NCBI GenBank assembly: GCA_963402885.1
Contig: OY727096.1
Coordinates: 11,327,820 to 11,391,819 of the forward strand
Length of the DNA stretch: 64,000 nucleotides
Source of the DNA: Antedon bifida
Taxonomy: Eukaryota > Echinodermata > Crinoidea > Comatulida > Antedonidae
Reading direction: 5' to 3'
In this document: piece by piece, positions 22,429-35,500 of the stretch
Layout: each line of letters starts with the position of its first letter
Position numbering within the stretch: position 1 is the first letter of the stretch
Translations under genes and position numbers: made by a program
Notes under the pieces: generated by a model
What the model was told of the DNA's origin: nothing
The model's input: the letters and a program-made list of their open reading frames with translations, nothing else
Databases searched by the model: none

Positions 22429-24514
22429 CAAAATTGTCTGCTATCTTTTAACACTGAAAATAATATAAATTTTGTTATTTGTGAAGTTATTAATCAACCA
22501 ATTTTCTTGCATGGTCTCAAAGTATTTATCTACCTACACCGAAAAATTCAGAATGATAACTTGAATTGTAGGCCCTATCGTGCTAACAAACAAACATACA
22601 TACAAACAAAGCAACTACTATACAATACATAGGCCTACAACTAATATAACAGTCAGACACCACACACGCGATCGATTACATATACCTCCTTGGCGGAGGT
22701 AAATAATTACATAACAAAACTAAGCAATGCAATGAAAAGTCAAAAACTTTATTTAACTTGGAACTTCAGTGCCAATCATAAGTGGAGCTAATCAATAACA
22801 TCATAATCAATAACAACTCGTAAATTTTTTTTAAATTTAATATCCGGGTTAACGTCATTAGGGCATATAGTACGATGATGTCTGTTTGAAAACTTATTAT
22901 CTGCAGTCATGTCTTCTAACTCTCTTTTTGCAATGCCACTAAAAAATGTAGGTTTCTCTGAATTATCTATTCTAAATTAGACGCGAAATGATTACAAATT
23001 TACAAATACTACCAAACCCCAAAACTTCACTGGACTTTACGTTAAATCGATGCATCACCACTTGCTGTTAATACAGTATTATTGGTAATTAAATAGAAAC
23101 AATATGATTAGGCGGTAGAGTATTTAAGTCTTCTTTGTTTACGAGTCATGTGTGGACGCGTATCTTAACCGATTATAACGCGCATAAAAAATGACGTCAT
23201 CACATCTACAATAACACTTACTAATCAACTCGTGATCGAACCGTCACAATATAAATTGGGAGTGTAATGACATCTGAGGTATTGTATGTCTTAAAATCTA
23301 GAATTACGTCTAATCCACATAAGTCTTAAATGAGTGCCATCTATAAGAACAATAACAACATAAATACATATTAAGCGCACTTGAAATCAATATATGTATC
23401 AAACCAGGGGCGTTATTAAGAGTCGTGTGTTATTAGATTAAAATCGTTTAAAAGCAGACCAAACGTAAATTAATGGTACTTATTCTCCTAAAGCTAAAGT
23501 GTGCATATGCAAGAAGCGAAGTATACTCAATCTCATTGGAGTATACATTTTATAAATTATTTTCTATAAAAGAATTTCGCAATTCAGTATTTCGGATCGG
23601 TTCGATAGTTTGACACTTGCACGAAGCGAGTAAAATGACAGAGAGGTACGGTAAAGGCGCCGTTTACCTACCTAAAGAGCCAACAATATGGGTTTGGGTA
23701 CGGACTATAAACTGTAGGTCCAGTGTACACAGTTTGCTCCTGTGTACTTTAAAGAATCCAGTTCATCATTCGAGAGTAGGGGTTACCCCAGTGAACTGGT
23801 TCACATCACAAAATAGCCGCTGTATCTGGACAGTGATTAATTTATTATTGTTAATTCTTGGTCATGTGTACCTAAAGACAGCAGACCTGCAACTGAAAAC
23901 GTAAAAATAAATAAATTGTTTTCTTTACTTACATAATTTCTAAATAGTAATTTTAACCTGATTATGGGGTTATGCCTACTGTAAGCAGTCATGGTAAACA
24001 TTACCACTAACCAAATCAAATAACAAAAACATTTTATTTCTTTACAGGTTTCAGATACCAACGAGAGTGCCTGTTTTCCAATCTACCTTATCATCAGAAG
24101 AAATATATTATTATAACGACAGGATGAAGCTATTCCTGAATACGTAGGCTCATACTGTACCCAGACATTTTGAGCAGGACTCACATTTTAAAAGCCTTCC
24201 TGACAATGAGAGATATACCAGTTCACATTCTATAAAAATGCTTCAATTCATACTTTATTTTAGAAGATCATTCAGTCATGCCAACTCAATATGAGACAAT
24301 ATTTTCAATAATAAAGGGGAATATCAATACATTTAATTATCTATTTTAGAAAATAGATTGGAAATTATTCTTTTATTCTACTGTAACATCAAATGAACTT
24401 TCAAACGTTTGTTAAAATAACTAAAGGAAGAAAGAAATGTATTTCACATTCTAACTACAGTGTATGAAGAACCGTTAAAATATAATAAGAAAATCACTGC
24501 AACGACTTTTGGAT
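21563..24514. other. Non-coding stretch between the two LINE fragments
   Basis: It contains the second direct repeat and a small hairpin at 22685-22700 (ACCTCCTTGGCGGAGGT) preceded by an AAACAAACATACATACAAAC tract. The open frames here show no recognisable protein family. Confidence 0.4.
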
Positions 24515-25060
24515 AACTCCGCAGCAGAATCTGGAATAACAACAATCTCAATGTGAATCTTAAAATGAAGACCTACTGTTTTGCAGTGAGACGTGGACCA
24601 CTCACCGGAAAATCAAACACAAACTTAATGCATTCCACGTTCGCTTCCTTCGCTCTGTTCTTCATATAACATGGGACAAAAACATACCAAATACTAAAAT
24701 TGGAAATTGCACACTCTGCTCAGACCGCGCCGTCTCCGCTGCACAGGGTATGTTTGTAGGCAAGAGGATGACCGTCATCCCAAAACATTCTAAATGGAGA
24801 GCTAACAAGTGGCAATCGCCCACGCGGACGAACTAAATTACGCTACAAAGATATTTTGAAAAGGGACTTCTTTCCAGATTCCAATCACTTCCTGTGAAAA
24901 TCTCACAACTGATCGCTGTACCTGGAGAAATTGACTGGACAATGGAAAAATATATTCAAACATGGTGTACAGAAACTTTTGCAGTATAAGAAGAGAAAAA
25001 AACATACGAATGCTCCACAGCTACACCTTCCTCATAGTGAGGCAAATGTTAAAAACATTC
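24515..25060 (+). pseudogene. Decayed 3' part of an RTE-like LINE
   Basis: Broken frames give the C-terminal region that follows the RT domain in the same LINE group. They show a KLNAFHVR-like stretch, then GELTSGNRPRGRTKLRYKDI with LKRDFF (around 24800-24870), and then a W-rich tail near 24920-25000. Several in-frame stops are present. Orientation matches the 20.5-21.5-kb fragment, so both may come from one element whose middle was lost or displaced. Confidence 0.65.
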
Positions 25061-26957
25061 ATCGACTTACGTACTTACTTACTACTATGCCAATGATGAT
25101 TTTTTTTCTTTTATTACTAAAATATATTCATTTCATAATGACGTTAACATGTTTCTTAGCGTATATATATCTTAGTGCATTCATTTTCTCAACATACTCA
25201 TTTCTTAACATACCGGCGGTAGGTCTAATCATATCAAGCCAATAATGATACACTTTCTAGACGTATTATTATGTTATGAAGTATGGAACACCAATCTACA
25301 AAATCAGACAAATACTATTATGCCTTTCTTTATCATTAGTCACTTACAAAAATAAAACCTGATAAACATGAATTAATAAAACATATTGTTTACATTATAT
25401 TGACAATTATTGCCAAAAGAAACTTTAAATTAAATAGTTTTTGTTAAAATAATATTTTCACAGAAGAATGTGACAATTATGTAACAAATTCAAAAAAACA
25501 TATTTGTCGTTAAAGCCGGTAAGCATACTTTATGCGCAATAGCCATGGACCATACATGCAATTTAGGCATACGCTCGATTAAATATGTGTTTTAAACAGA
25601 CAAACAAGATGAAATCATAAGGAAATGTTACAATAATACAGTAATATAAATAAATTGGCAAATCAACTGTTCACAAGAGTACAATGTTTGTTAACGTAAT
25701 TACGCTACAATACAATAAGGGTATGCTACGTAATTTTAATTTCAGGAAGTATAACGACCTTACAAAGCCTACAATGTGCATTTCTTATATTATATATATT
25801 CGTGTGTAAATTATTTATTTAATAGGATAGTTTTTTTTCTTTCTGTGCAAAACTACTAATAAATTGATCAGTTTAATAATAAAGTCTCAAGTTTTAATTA
25901 TTTTCCTATGATGTATGCTTTTGACGTCATGTTGAGGTACTATTTGCATACGTGGAGTTTGGTTTGGCAACTTTTGTCAATTTTGTTGACGACATCATGG
26001 ATTTCTATATCACAGTTATGCGCATTTGAACCATTTTTGCGTGTCCGATCATCGGCCGAAAAAAACCCCGTAAAGGACTCTACACACATGATCAATAATC
26101 GTCAAGATATTATTATTGTTTTTAATAATCCCACTCACCTGACGTCATTTGATTGAACGAGCAGCATAAATGGTTATCCTAGTTTTAAAATGAAAACGTT
26201 CTAATTATATATTTATCTATAGTCGATCGTTATCGTCCACGGATGGGCCTTAAACTAACTAATTGAAATAGGCCTACAATCTTAAATACACGTACCAAAA
26301 CAAAACATATATTGTGTTCTTTTTTAAAGAAACTAACACACATATGCAAGTAAGACATTTCACATCAGAAAATGAAACAATGTTGAACCAAACACGCCTT
26401 TGCCTCAATTAAAAGCGTTTGTGAACCTTCGATGATTGGAGAAGTACGACGTACAGTTTTAATGGGAATAATATAGACTAGATTGTGAAATGTAAACGCT
26501 CCAGATTAAAACGGAATGTATTATGAACATATAATTTATAATAATAATAAAGACGGGAATATACGGCGACAAGATTGATATAGTCGAGAATAAGCTAATC
26601 TAATTACAGTACCTTCTATTATAATGCATGTCTAAAACAACAAAATACACATGAAACAAAATTAAAATGTACCAGTAGGTCGTTTTCGCCGACTGAATTT
26701 TAGATTTGTTTGCATTTTTTTTAGGTTTTAATATAGTTATAATTATATTTCTTTGTTGATTCTCTCGTATAGTTAGGTCCCTACACAATTATTTTAGAGA
26801 ACCTGTTTTTCAATTATTATACTGACAATCATAACTATTTGAATAGTATGCTTTCTGAACAAAGGTTTATATTTAGTGATATAGCAAGTTTTCGTTTTAG
26901 GTCGGTAGCCGTCTCCTGTGTCTTGAATATCTACAATGTCCAAGTTGCAGCAAGGTT
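25061..26957. other. AT-rich non-coding stretch
   Basis: No exon or defined repeat was recognised. Confidence 0.4.
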
Positions 26958-27317
26958 GTTGAGCCGTAAAATGTGCAACAAGTCATAAATTTGTGCAAAC
27001 AACCACACCTTTGCAAACATGGCGCCCTCAAATGTGTATAAATTCATAATCCACTAATGTGCAAACATCACGCCGTTAAATGTAAAAACGATCAGTTTTG
27101 ATTATAAATGTGCAAAATAAATTTTACAAATTTTTAACCAAAATCAGTTTAATTAAAGTGACCTAACCTAATTCTAAATATCCAGGAGATAATATGTTTT
27201 TAAGGTGTGATGTTTGCACATTAGTGAATTTCGAATGGTTACAGATTTGCGGATGCCATGTTTGCACAGATGTGGTTGTTTGCACAAATATGACTTTTTG
27301 CACATTCCACGGCTCAA
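26958..27317. mobile_element. Short foldback element (MITE) with GTTGAGCCGT-type termini
   Basis: Left arm 26958 to about 27080 and right arm 27203-27317 are inverted copies sharing GAGCCGT, ATGTGCAA, TTTGTGCAAACAACCACA, GCAAACATGG and CACTAATGTGCAAACATCAC. They contain many TTTGCACA motifs. The same arms bound the larger element at 30927-32522. Confidence 0.8.
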
Positions 27318-27407
27318 AGAGCCTACCGTTAAAATACCGGAGCCGAAAGTTGCGGTAGGTTTACGTGTATCGAGGAAAATTCAGATAACGTTCTCAACAG
27401 TGAGTGA

Positions 27408-28260
27408 GGCCCTGTTTCTGCTGCCAAGAAAATACCGTATTTAATACGGTATTTTTTGAATACCGTATTTATACCGTATTTTCTTGGCAGCAGAAACTGC
27501 GCTCATAAAAAAATACCGTATTTTGAATACCGTATTTTGAATACCGTATTTTGAATACCGTATTTTCCCCACAACATTTGTGGATAAAATACGGTATTTA
27601 CAAATTTATACCGTATTTTTTTTACCCTCTTCTGCTGCCAATAAAACATACCGTATTTTTTTTTACCTGCGACATGAGGTCAACATCGTGTTTTTATTTT
27701 CTGTCGCTGTCAGCTATTTTACACACGTGTACATATATATTCGGCGCAAATGTGGAGCGAAGACGTTACTGTATTTACTATATAAATCTGTGTGGGGACC
27801 GGCCAACTAAGGTAATAAAAGGGACAACCACATTTATAAAGACATTTCTAAAAAAATAAAGCAGGAGTACGGAATAGACTTGTCTCCAAAGCAAGTAAAC
27901 TCCAAGCTGAAGAGCCTGCGAAAGCAGTACAACATTTGCAAAAGACAATAACTCTGCGAGGGGACGAATTACTTGTCCCCATTACGATGTTTTGGCCTGG
28001 ATATTGGGAGATCGGGCCATAGCTGTCCTCTCACAACATCTCTATCTAGGGCTAGGCTGTTGAAAGTGAGCCGTAAAACTTCCTTTATTGCGACTTTTAA
28101 TTATCGACCAAATAAATGAATGGCAATTTTGGTAAAAAGGATGAATTTTAACACGATCACCCAAGAAATATTGTTAGCAGAAACGGGGTACTAAAAAATA
28201 CGGTATAAAAAATACCGTATTTTATACCGTATTTTGAGCAGTTGCAGCAGAAACAGGCCC
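27408..28260. mobile_element. Harbinger-like non-autonomous element with a TACCGTA motif array and Myb/SANT remnant
   Basis: The termini are GGCCCTGTTTCTGCTGC and, inverted, GGGCCTGTTTCTGCTGC, flanked by TGA at 27405-27407 and 28261-28263, a 3-bp target duplication of PIF/Harbinger style (TNA). Fourteen copies of ATACCGTA or its complement cluster near both ends, three of them as TTGAATACCGTATT tandem units. An inverted inner copy of the terminus lies at 27470-27497. At about 27836-27946 one frame reads KDISKKIKQEYGIDLS...NSKLKSLRKQYN, which resembles the Myb/SANT-like protein of Harbinger elements; stops follow. No DDE transposase is seen. Confidence 0.65.
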
Positions 28261-28263
28261 TGA

Positions 28264-28913
28264 CTCTCTACGAGTGTCGTACACATATCAATGTGTCACC
28301 CATAATGTTTGATTATTCGTGAAAATGTGTATACCTATTTAATATTACAACAGCGTCATACGAAACACAACATTCGTTTGTCCACATTATTCTCAATTCA
28401 CATTACAGATTATATGTGTCAATTTTCATCTACCGATACGAGCATAGTTAGCTTTACTACACTTACGTTCGTATCCACTCATGATATCAGTTACGTTCGT
28501 CTATGTTTGTTAATTAAAACTTAGTTTAACAATAATTCAACTGTTTCTTAAACATTAAGTAGCCATTTTGAATGTTGAATTTCAAAATGGAGTGTTTCTC
28601 GTAATGTAAATTATTCATTATTAGGCCTATAACACACTTAAATATAGCCTTACCGTTTGATCTTTTTTAATATTTTGGTTAATTTGTCAAGTGCCGCATA
28701 TTATTTCTACCTTTCAAATAAATTAGTAATTGCACGTTTAGGTTTCTGTTGCACGTTTGAAAACCTCGTGTGCGCCTTCTGTAACCTATTAGTCTTTCAA
28801 CTCAAGAACAGAAAATAATTCTCTGAATTTAACTCATAAACATTCATTGTTTGTGTACTATCAAACAATAGTTTAATAATTAGATACATTTTTTTACGAG
28901 CATTATATTAGTG
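28264..28913. other. Non-coding spacer
   Basis: No feature was recognised between the Harbinger-like element and the next MITE. Confidence 0.4.
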
Positions 28914-29145
28914 TTAAGCTACTTTCACATCGCGCCTGGATTCAGTCCGGTGCCCTGAGAAAAATATCGTTGAAAATGGGTTTAGTAGTAAGTTTTCTTT
29001 TGTCCAATCACCAGTGAGCAAAAATGACCTCGCTTGAAAACGGATAACCGAATTCGTGCGCTCGATGTGAAAGCACACTTAACGCTCGCGATATTTTTCA
29101 CAGGGCGCCAGACCGAATTCGGGCGCTGATGTGAAAACAGCTTTA
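28914..29145. mobile_element. MITE with about 50-bp inverted ends
   Basis: The left end reads AAGCTACTTTCACATCGCGC through GCCCTGAGAAAAATATCG. The right end inverted reads AAAGCTGTTTTCACATCAGC through GCCCTGTGAAAAATATCG. TTAA lies at or near both borders, suggesting a TTAA-type insertion. No coding content. Confidence 0.7.
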
Positions 29146-29597
29146 ATGTCTGGATAAGTTGGTACACAGAGTTCTCTGCGTTCAAATCCTGTCAGATGTC
29201 AGGATGTCTCACGACACGTTTTTTTGTGAAGAACGGACACACTTGAGAATGACAGTGATTAGCAATATATTGGCAATATGCCTAAATGGATTCTAAATGA
29301 ATAATTAAAGAATAACATTCTCTCCCTGAAACAATATTTATGTAACATTCATTGTTATTATGCCATATCAGTGGCCGTAAATACCTGATTCCATTGTGAT
29401 TTCAGTAAGTGTAAACATCAATGTGATCGTCTCCCAATAGAGTAAAATAGAAAGTGATAGAAATTCTACAAAACAGAACATTACGTGTTCTTTTAATTTA
29501 TTGCCTGTTTAAAAGCCATTAGAGCAAAGGTGAATTATGCATGATGTCCAAAGTAGCACACAGGGAGTAAATTATTGTATTAATGTTTAGATTTTAA

Positions 29598-32500
29598 TCA
29601 ATTTTTCCGTCTTATCTTCATTTCAACAAACTTGAGAGAATACTCATATCCTCTCCACTGTCGCCACACAACACCTTTGGCATACTCACTACCGGGCGCG
29701 TTTAAATAAACTCCATTTAAGTTTGTGAAATGACACGATTCATACCACCAAGCTCCACTGTATTCTTCTGCACAGTGACCAGTCCAGGCATCGTTGTCAC
29801 GGTCGAAGGTACTAAAACGTTGATGATTATGAAGAATCATAGCATCACCTAGACAAGTATATTGGAAATAAACACAATGAAAGTGGTGTTCAGTTTGATT
29901 TGTGATGAGAGGGATAGTTAAATTAAATATCAAAATGAAGTGCATATTATTGTTATCAATAACGAATTCTTCTATTCTTCTTTCTTGTCCCATTATTCAC
30001 TCTGTTATGAGCTCGGTGTAGGCCTACTAAGCCTCCGTATTATGGGGTAGCCTGTCCGGTTTATTTTTACACCGCCTTATTCTCTTTAGTGTTTTTCAAA
30101 CAGGTACTCATTTACAACTGAGGATGGACTGAGCAATGTCGAGAATAGAATCAGGGTCTTTCTGTATATTATTTATATCCAACCACCGGACTACAGCAAT
30201 TATTACGGTATTAACACTAACAACATGTGTGCGGCTATAGAATGTAGATATTAGGCCGAATATACTGTACCATAAATGAATTGTAAAATAAACATAATAT
30301 AAAAAAGCTTAACATTAATAGTGCAATAAAAACATGTCGATCCATAAATAATCCTACAAAACCACATACATACTGCAGTATAATATAAATGGAATTATGG
30401 AGACTATTTCTGGGGAAAATAACGGACACTGAACCCATATATAATGAATACAGTGCTATGCCTTGACAGTGGTTTAATGAAAAGTAAATTACCAGCAGAA
30501 AAAAATAACAAAATAATGTCCAATAGTCTCAAGTTTAGAATAAATTGTAATTTGATAAACCGTAATAAATGTATACAATTTCATAATTCTATAAATATTC
30601 GAATATTCCCATTTTATTATGGTTATTAAAATTCGTGTCATGATCAAATGTGACAGTAGTAGGATATGTATCGTCGCAATTATTTTTATTTTAATAGTGG
30701 CAGAAGAAAATACAAACTATTCGAGAAAGAACGGGAGGACGTAATTCGTACCGAAAGTACAAATTTGAAAAGGTGGGCATGGATAAATGAGAGAGAAGGA
30801 TTTGTTTCAATCTGAGATCATGGTGTCTCTTGCCTTTATCGCATTGACCACCTAAATGTTACAAAATAAACAGAGGTCTTCTTAATGCACATTCGTTGAA
30901 GCTGACTATCTCAAAATAGGAACCATGTTGAGCCGTGACATGTGCAAAAAGTCACATTTGTGCAAACATGTTGCCCTCAAATGTGCAAACAACCACATTT
31001 GTGCAAACATGGCACCCTCAAATATGCAAATCTCTAAAAATGTATAATCCACTAATGTGCAAACATCACGCCGTTAAATGTAAAAACGATCAGTTGTGAC
31101 GTTAAATGTGCAAATGAAATTTTACAAATATGCAAATCATTTTTTTTCAACTGTTGTATTATGGTATAGCGCCCTCTATAATGATCAGCATTCATGACTA
31201 TATTATATTGTACAGCTGCAGTGTAGCATAAATGTAACAGCACGGTAGTGTTGTGGATGGATATACAATGAGTTGTGAATAAAGACGGTTGTACATAATA
31301 AAGCTGGTTCTAGGTGTGGTTTATTAATGTATACTTTATGGTAGCCTTGTAATGACTGGATACTACATCAACCAAAATTGTTTATTAAAAATGATAACCT
31401 AATTCCTATAGTCACGGGTTTTTCTAAAAATGTTTTCAAGATATAGCCACTTACATATTTTTGTAGTACAGGCTGAAATAATCTGTTCACACAAACACAC
31501 AATCATGTCTGGGGATGCAGGACTGACACGTGGTCGCTGCTTACTGGAGAGGGTAATCCATACTGTTAAAATTGATTAAAAATAGTTGTCCTCTTTTTAA
31601 ATTTGAAATTGTGAGGATTTTCCTGCGCAAATCGTTTTAAGTTAACTAATTAATTAGATGAATAATATAGATGAAGTAGGTATGAATATGGTACAAGCAT
31701 TAGGCGATTGTAAATGTTATGCACGATTTAAAATAACACAGATTTCATTGCGCAATTTGATCTGCACAACATTGTGTAATTTGAAATTCGCGAGGAAATC
31801 TTTGCGCAATTTTATTCTTTTACCTGCATTTTTTATTAATGTATACGGATTTATGAGCTTTGGTTTTATCAAATACTGAAAATACTATGTGCTGTTCGAA
31901 ATTTTCTGCGCAATTTGAATATTGATTCAATTTGCGCAAGAAAATCCTCACAATTTCAAATTGCATAATTGTTCAAATCGCACATAACAGACATCAATTT
32001 AAAATAAAATAATATAAAATCTGATGAACTCAGTTGATTATGTTTTGTGAATTTCCTTTTAAAATAAGAGGATAACTATAAAAGATTTCACTTCAACGGT
32101 ATGGATTACCCTCTCCAGCAAGCAGCGACCACGTGTCAGTCTTGCATCCCCAGACATCATTGTAATTTGGGTTTTTTTAAACAGATTATTTCAGCCTGTT
32201 CTACAATTAAATTCATGGCTATATCATGAAAACATTGTTAGAAAAAGCCGTGACTATTTATTTTTAATAAACGATTTTGATTGAAAAAAAGATTTGCACA
32301 TTTGTAGAATTTCATTTGCACATTTAACGTCAAAAGTGATCGTTTTAACATTTTTAACGGCGTGATGTTTGCACATTAGTGGATTATACATTTTTACAGA
32401 TTTGCACATTTGAGGGTGCCATGTTTGCACAAAGGTGGTTGTTTGCACATTTGAAGGCAACATGTTTGCACAAATGTGGTTGTTTGCACAAAGGTGACTT

Positions 32501-35500
32501 TTTGCACATTTTACGGCTCAACAAACCACCACCGTTTGATTTCGATTCGACTGAGCCCGGTGATTGGCCGTAACAAGTAGCCAGGTACTATACAGTAATA
32601 ATTAATCTCCTATTTAGTGAATACATGTATGCTTAAAGCTCTGTCTACACTATGAAACTAATTTTGACAAAAAAAAGTGTGATTTGCCCAAATATAGTAG
32701 TGTTATGCTCAAATATAGTAGTGATATGACCTTATCATGTCCATATATGGGCACATCATATGCTTTTGTCACATAAAGTTTGATAGTTTAGACAGAGCCT
32801 AAAACATAATTCAAACGGCTATAGATAAACGTAACTTTTAGCATTTTAATAATATTAGATACAATTTTTCATCCATGGTTTTGAAAGTTTAAATTTACAA
32901 ACACGCCATGAATTATTAGGGACTTTACGAAACAGGACGGGAAGCCACAGGACGGTGCGCATGAATAATGTGTGAGTATGCATGAGCTTTTTATCAAAGT
33001 GGACGGAGCTTATATTAGCGTGAAATTCTGTCGTCTTAACTTTTTGAGGACGAGAAAAATGGCATTTTTTAGTTTACCGAGAACCACTAGAAATAAGGTA
33101 CATAACTTTAAAAATACAGCTAAAATTTAACTTAAAAGTGGAATTTTCGAAAGCGTTTGAATGCGAGGCCTATGCTGTACCACCAGGGCAAAGAGATTCA
33201 GAAGGGCCCCGCGAGACGGCGGAGGGAGAGATATACTGCTGTTCTAGCTAGGCCATACACCCAAATCAATAAAGACACGTTTAATCTAGCGTCGTGCATG
33301 ATGGGAATCACGCTTAACTGTTTACCTGCGGTTCCAGAGTACTCGTCAACGAATAATCTGAAGTCTTCCTCAAGACTACCAACACGGAATCTGCCATATT
33401 TAGCATGTGCTGTATTACTGTCAAAATCTTTCAAGTCGACACGGAGTTCGTATTCATCTAATATTGTTAATCGTCTGATCTTGTCCAAGCCTAGCCAAAA
33501 TTCACCAAATATATTACCAAAACCTCTACGGTAACTCCCAAAACCTCGGTAGAATGTTTCCTGACCGTCTTGCCTTCGCTGAAAAACCTAAGTTTCAAAA
33601 CAGCTCTGAGTTATATAAAATTGGCTATGATATTTGAAAAAAAAAGGAAAAGGAACCAAACTCATTGTAAGAAGAAGTTATAGATCACATAAATAAATAT
33701 GATCAGAATAATAATTGCGTGTGAGATATTGTTTGTGTCGTAGTAATAAGTAAATGAAGTTATGTGCAGGTTATTTCTTTTAATTGTAGATGGCGGTATG
33801 ATCATTTTAGAAACCGTCACAATGTTAGGAGATTGTTATTGTTCCCGGGAATATTGTACCATTATCGTCGTACCTCGTCATCCATGTCCTTTATTGGCCA
33901 TTACCGTTCGTCATCATGCTATTCGTTGTCATAATAATTAATATGGTTATGCCTACTGTAGCATAAATCCTTGTTCAAACCAAGTTCCCACAAAACTAAA
34001 ACATGTAAAACATTAATTGCGCGACGCAAGCAATACCGTAGCGATGTACTATAGTATGCCTATGTGATCTATACGTTGCATTGAACCCTATAGAATAGTG
34101 TGAATCAAACTTTGGAACTCTAAAATGGTTCTTTTTTTATTATGTAAGAATGTTGAATGTAAGATAGGCCTACATTAAAATAATATTCAATGTTTAATGC
34201 TTACTGTCCACCCTCCACCATCTGTTGTCATGTCACAGAACACTTCAAATGGAGATCCACAATCATCTGGGTATATAAAATACACATCGCTCTTTGTTTT
34301 TCCATTAAGGAGGTGATCTGTGCAGTCCCTTGGACGTTCTATTGAAACTGAAGAAAATAAGTTATACTTAATAGACTATCACTGATAAAATCTCAATATT
34401 TGTATTATTTTATATTATTATTTAAAATAATATCAACCGTATGTACTAAAGCCAATTACTACGGGGCGCCGTTCGGGACATTACTCATTTTGTCGACAAA
34501 ATACAATTAATTATGTGACACATAATTAACTCTATTCAGACAAAAACAATTCTGTGTGACGATAGAATTCATTCCATGTAGACAAAATTCATTCTGTGTG
34601 GACAGAATTCATTCTGTGTCAACAAAATACATTTTACGACGACAAAATTCATTTTGTGTCAACAAAATTCATTTTGTATCAACAAAATTCATTTTGTGTC
34701 GACAGAAGTCATTTTGTGTCGACAAAATTAATTTTGTGTCGACAAAATTAATTTTGTATCGACAAAATTCATTTTGTGTTGACAAAATTAATTTTGTGTT
34801 GACAAAATTCATTTTGTGTTGACAAAATTCATTTTGTGTTGACAAAATTCATTTTGTGTCGACAAAATGACTTTTGTGTCGACAAAATGACTTTTGTGTC
34901 GACAAAATGACTTTTGTGTCGACAAATGAATTTTGTGTGCTGAGCCTACTCAAGCGTGAGACAGAACGTTTTAACATGCACATTAGAAGGCGGAGATTTT
35001 AATGGTGCCTCAAAGATTGACAGTTACATTAATTTTATTTCACCGACCTTCTCTACTAACACTAACACTTTAAAATTAATTTATTTACCATGAATACAAG
35101 AACAGATTATTTCGTGGTACGGCGGAACAGCACTAGTTCTAATGGTACGCACGCGCACTAGAGATCAAATTCTTTCAGTGTTTTATTCACGAAGCAGGAT
35201 CTCCAAAGAGATACTTTTATATATATAAATACATCAGGCATAGAACATTAATTCTAAACCGCCCGGTGATCTATATATAAATTATGATTAATTCTGACAC
35301 AGGCGAGCACAATGGAAAAACTTCGGGACAAATCTCCGCCTTGGATACCTACCTTATCTACCTCAGATGTACCGCAAAACGTAGATTTGATAACATTAGT
35401 TTCAATATTACGATATTGTTCCATATGTCTATCTTAGGAAGATATTATAAAGGGTTTTGAAAAAAAATTTCTGATTTCATAGGTAGATTTTCAACCGTCC

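Noticed and set aside
24120-24240. Frame reading RHFEQDSHFKSLPDNERY, faintly like the end of a THAP domain
   Set aside because: No zinc-binding C-C-C-H set or start is present and the stretch is too short to support a call.
33157-33534. Plus-strand ORF of 125 codons
   Set aside because: It is antisense to exon 3 of FReD gene 1.
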